Shown: one piece after another, positions 61,058 to 64,000 of the stretch
Layout: each line of letters starts with the position of its first letter
Numbering within the stretch: position 1 is the stretch's first letter
Assembly: GCF_004745635.1 (NCBI RefSeq)
Contig: NZ_SRLB01000030.1
Location: 1 to 64,000, forward strand
DNA: 64,000 bases
Source of the DNA: Methylobacterium nonmethylotrophicum
Lineage (GTDB): Bacteria > Pseudomonadota > Alphaproteobacteria > Rhizobiales > Beijerinckiaceae
Reading direction: 5' to 3'
Program-made: the position numbers and the translations under genes
Notes under the pieces: generated by a model
What the model saw: the letters and a program-made list of their open reading frames with translations, nothing else
The model's database searches: none
Told to the model about the DNA's origin: nothing

Positions 61058-62287
61058 TCAGGACAAGGCGGCGCAGGCCTTCGCGAGACGCCCGCAGGCT
61101 TCCCGGAGCTCCGCTTCGGACGTGGCGTACGAGATCCGGAAGTAGCCGGGCAGGCCGAAGCACGAGCCCGGCACGACGGCCACGTCGACGGACTCGAGCA
61201 GGTAGCGGCAGAAAGCCCGGTCGTCGGCCAGCGGGGTCCCGTCCGCCGCGGTCCGGCCGACGAGGTCGGTACAGCGCGCGAAGGTGTAGAACGCGCCCTC
61301 CGGGTTCCGGCACGAGACGCTCGGCATCGCGTTGAGCGCGCCCACCACGAGGTCGCGGCGGTCCTGGAAGGCGCGGCACCTTTCGGCCACGACGCGCTGG
61401 TCACCGGTCAGCGCCTCGACCGCCGCCGCCTGGCTGATCGAGCTCGGGCAGGAGGTCGACTGGCTCTGCACCACCGCCATGGCCTTGATCAGGGCCCGGG
61501 GGCCGCCGCCGTAGCCGATGCGCCAGCCGGTCATGGCATAGGCCTTCGACACGCCGTTGACCGTGAGGGTGCGCGCCTTGAGCTGAGGCGCGACGGCGGC
61601 CGGCGTCGCGAAACGGCGGCCGTCATAGAGGATGTGCTCGTACATGTCGTCCGACATGAGCCAGACCTGCGGGTGCCGGTCGAGCACGCCGGCGAGCGCT
61701 TCCAGATCCTCCGCGCCGTAGGCTGACCCGGTCGGGTTCGACGGGGAGTTGAGCAACAGCCAGCGCGTGCGCGGCGTGATCGCCCGGTCGAGGGCGGCGG
61801 GGGTCAGCCGGAAGCCGTCCGCCTCCAGGCAGGGAACGACGACCGGCACGCCGCCGCAGATGGCCACGATGTCGGCGTAGCTCGTCCAGAACGGCGCCGG
61901 GATGACGACCTCGTCGCCGGGGTCGAGCGTCGCCATGAAGGCGTTGTAGAGAACCTGCTTGGCGCCCGAGCCGCAGGTGATCTCGTCGAGCGCGTAGTCG
62001 AGGCCGTTGTCGCGCCGGAACTTCTCCCGCACGGCGGCCTTCAGCTCGGGCGAGCCGTCCAGCACCGTGTACTTGGTCCGCCCCTCCCGCATGGCGCGGG
62101 CAGCGGCCTCCTTCACGGGGTCCGGCGTGTCGAAGTCGGGCTCGCCGGCCCCGAGGACGATCACCGGCCGGCCCGCGCGCTTGCGGGCCGACGCTTCGAA
62201 GGTGATCTGGAGGATCTCGGACACCTCGATCAGGCTGAGGCGGGCGGCGGGCTGGAAGGCCGGCGCAGTCTGGATGGGCGCGTTCAT
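61058..62287 (-). CDS. Class I aminotransferase, probable 2-aminoadipate transaminase
   Basis: A 409-residue fold-type I PLP enzyme of the aspartate-aminotransferase group. It has GAGEPDFDTPDPVKEAA near residue 45, LLNSPSNPTGSAYGAE (Asn) near 180, SDDMYEHILYDG (Asp/Tyr) near 210 and the PLP Lys in TVNGVSKAYAMTGWRIGY near 240; Arg in GYFRISYA near 388. The start overlaps the aldehyde-dehydrogenase stop by 4 bp. Between the ALDH7 and HglS steps a 2-aminoadipate to 2-oxoadipate transamination is needed, so that role is inferred from context. Confidence 0.88.
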   Translation of the reverse strand: MNAPIQTAPAFQPAARLSLIEVSEILQITFEASARKRAGRPVIVLGAGEPDFDTPDPVKEAAARAMREGRTKYTVLDGSPELKAAVREKFRRDNGLDYALDEITCGSGAKQVLYNAFMATLDPGDEVVIPAPFWTSYADIVAICGGVPVVVPCLEADGFRLTPAALDRAITPRTRWLLLNSPSNPTGSAYGAEDLEALAGVLDRHPQVWLMSDDMYEHILYDGRRFATPAAVAPQLKARTLTVNGVSKAYAMTGWRIGYGGGPRALIKAMAVVQSQSTSCPSSISQAAAVEALTGDQRVVAERCRAFQDRRDLVVGALNAMPSVSCRNPEGAFYTFARCTDLVGRTAADGTPLADDRAFCRYLLESVDVAVVPGSCFGLPGYFRISYATSEAELREACGRLAKACAALS

Positions 62288-63870
62288 GCGTCGGCCGAGC
62301 CCCTATCGTCGCCATTGTCCTCGTCGGCGATGTCGAAGCGCACGCCCTGGGCCAGCGGCATCGCGTGGCCGTAGTTGATGGCGTTGGTCTGGCGTCGCAT
62401 GTAGGCCTTCCAGGCGTCGGAGCCGGATTCGCGGCCGCCGCCCGTCTCCTTCTCGCCCCCGAAGGCGCCGCCGATCTCGGCGCCGGACGAGCCCATGTTG
62501 ACATTGGCAATGCCGCAATCGGAGCCGCGCGCCGAGGTGAAGCGGTCGGTCTCGCGCATGTCGGTGGAGAAGATCGAGGACGACAGCCCCTGCGGCACGC
62601 CGTTCTGCAGCGCGATCGCCTCGTCCAGCGTGGAATATTTCAGGACGTAGAGGATCGGCGCGAAGGTCTCGTGCACCACCGGCCCGACCTGCGCCGGCAT
62701 CTCGACGAGGGCGGGCCGCACGTAGACGCCGCCCGCCGGCACTCCGGCCGTCTGGCGCTCGCCACCATGCACCGTGCCGCCGGCGGCACGCGCCTGGCTC
62801 AGTGCCTCGTCCATGGCGGTGAAGGCCGCCTCGTCGATGAGCGGCCCGACCAGCGCGTCGCCGTCGAGCGGGTTGCCGATCGAGACCGCGGCGTAGACCC
62901 GCTTCAGGCGGGACACGAGCCGGTCGTACACGCTCTCGTGGACGATGAGACGGCGAAGCGTGGTGCAGCGCTGTCCGGCCGTGCCCATGGCGCCGAACGC
63001 GATGGCGCGGAGCGCCAGGTCGAGATCGGCGGACGGCGCCACGATCGAGGCGTTGTTGCCGCCGAGCTCCAGGATCGCCCGGCCGAACCGGGCCGCGAGG
63101 CGCTGGCCGACGATCCGCCCCATCGCGGTCGAGCCGGTGGCCGAGACGACCGGGACGCGCGTGTCGTCCACCAGCGCCTCGCCGACCTCGCGGCCGCCGA
63201 GCAGCAGGACCGACAGGCCCTCGGGCGCCTCGGGGAAGCGCGCGATGACCCGCTCGGTGAGGGCCTGGACCGCGAGCGCCGCCAGCGGCGTCTTCTCCGA
63301 CGGCTTCCAGACGACCGAATCGCCGCACACGAAGGCGAGGGCCGCGTTCCACGACCAGACCGCGACCGGGAAGTTGAACGCCGAGATCACGCCCACGACG
63401 CCGACCGGATGCCACTGCTCCATGAGGCGGTGGTCGGCGCGCTCGGAGCCCATGGTCAGCCCGTAGAGCTGACGGGACAAGCCGACCGCGAAGTCGCAGA
63501 TGTCGATCATCTCCTGGACCTCGCCGAGGCCCTCCGAGAGGATCTTGCCGGCCTCGATCGTGACGAGGCGGCCGAGAGCCTCCTTGTTCGCCCGAAGCTC
63601 CTCGCCGAGGAGGCGCACGAACTCGCCGCGCCGCGGCGCCGGAACTTGTCGCCACGCGAGGAATGCGTCGTGCGCCCGGCCGATCGCGGTCGTCGCATCG
63701 GACGGCGCCACCTCGCGGACTTGCGCGATGGTCTCGCCGGTCAGGGGCGAACGCACGACGCGCTGCCCACCGGAATGGTCCGCCGCGGACACGCCGAACG
63801 TGGCGAGCAACCCGGCCACGTCGTTCGGGAGGGATCCAGACGTCATCTGTGCTTCGGCAACCTGGGGCAT
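62284..63870 (-). CDS. amaB: Alpha-aminoadipic-semialdehyde / piperideine-6-carboxylate dehydrogenase (ALDH7)
   Basis: A 528-residue NAD-dependent dehydrogenase. ALDH7/antiquitin signature: NFPVAVWSWNAALAFVCGDS, ELGGNNASIV (Glu near residue 285), GTAGQRCTTLRR (nucleophile Cys near 319) and the ending GAFGGEKETGGGRESGSDAW. It oxidises the lysine-derived semialdehyde to 2-aminoadipate. The ATG at 63870 has GAGG upstream; a later one at 63846 is possible. It is the first gene of the lysine operon. Promoter sequence must lie in 63871-64000, where I recognise no box. Confidence 0.9.
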   Translation of the reverse strand: MPQVAEAQMTSGSLPNDVAGLLATFGVSAADHSGGQRVVRSPLTGETIAQVREVAPSDATTAIGRAHDAFLAWRQVPAPRRGEFVRLLGEELRANKEALGRLVTIEAGKILSEGLGEVQEMIDICDFAVGLSRQLYGLTMGSERADHRLMEQWHPVGVVGVISAFNFPVAVWSWNAALAFVCGDSVVWKPSEKTPLAALAVQALTERVIARFPEAPEGLSVLLLGGREVGEALVDDTRVPVVSATGSTAMGRIVGQRLAARFGRAILELGGNNASIVAPSADLDLALRAIAFGAMGTAGQRCTTLRRLIVHESVYDRLVSRLKRVYAAVSIGNPLDGDALVGPLIDEAAFTAMDEALSQARAAGGTVHGGERQTAGVPAGGVYVRPALVEMPAQVGPVVHETFAPILYVLKYSTLDEAIALQNGVPQGLSSSIFSTDMRETDRFTSARGSDCGIANVNMGSSGAEIGGAFGGEKETGGGRESGSDAWKAYMRRQTNAINYGHAMPLAQGVRFDIADEDNGDDRGSADA

Positions 63871-64000
63871 GCCCGACCTCGCTGAGCGGGTCCCGCTGAG
63901 GGGACGGCTTTCGCGCACAATCGGACCCCGCCGGGCTTTTCACAAAGGAGGGTTCTTCACGAGGGCATTCCGATATGGAATGGTCGGCCATGGCGATCCC

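Overview
The window looks like chromosome of a Methylobacterium/Methylorubrum-type methylotrophic alphaproteobacterium. The DNA is very GC-rich, and the tetrahydromethanopterin (H4MPT)/methylofuran formaldehyde-oxidation genes of these bacteria are present: fae, mtdB, mch, mptG and fhcBADC. Intergenic palindromes of a Rhizobiales style also occur. Identifications come from reading translations and motifs; no database search was run.

Layout. 0.2-4 kb: a broken tRNA-Arg, then a minus-strand pair of a di-heme peroxidase and a chemoreceptor. 4-8 kb: a DsbA/FrnE-like oxidoreductase, an orphan beta-helix protein and a TctE/TctD-type two-component system. This system is divergent from a three-gene ABC importer (8.4-12.2 kb). 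12.6-21.3 kb: ordinary chromosomal genes (porin, SDR, GST, DUF2892, GlsB, RidA, PotF-like, DUF3597, Rieske oxygenase, BLUF photoreceptor).

21.3-40.6 kb: the C1 island. An MfnF-like and a HisA-like gene sit beside fae. A minus-strand operon carries mtdB, an ATP-grasp gene, mch, a RimK-like ligase and a CitG-like gene. Upstream of it is a five-gene operon (periplasmic binding protein, permease, ATPase, nitrilase-type hydrolase, amidohydrolase) that is not a known part of the pathway. mptG then diverges from fhcBADC across a spacer carrying three 19-bp-spaced operator-like repeats. Together Fae, MtdB, Mch and the Fhc complex convert formaldehyde to formate, and the small genes probably make or modify the cofactors.

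40.6-59 kb: an accessory zone with lower-GC patches, remnants of at least five transposase families (IS1182, IS481, IS630, IS3, IS256), a truncated GNAT, a YdiJ fragment and half a tRNA-Met. Two palindromic repeat families occur, two copies each. Intact genes include Gly/Tyr-rich secreted proteins, aquaporin Z, a SRAP (YedK) protein, AraC regulators and a GDSL autotransporter. Two small peptides with double-glycine leaders lie downstream of a frameshifted ELWxxDGT/FG-GAP repeat protein; these are the best candidates for something undescribed.

59-63.9 kb: a minus-strand operon for the last steps of lysine catabolism (aminoadipate-semialdehyde dehydrogenase, aminotransferase, a DUF442-type phosphatase, HglS).
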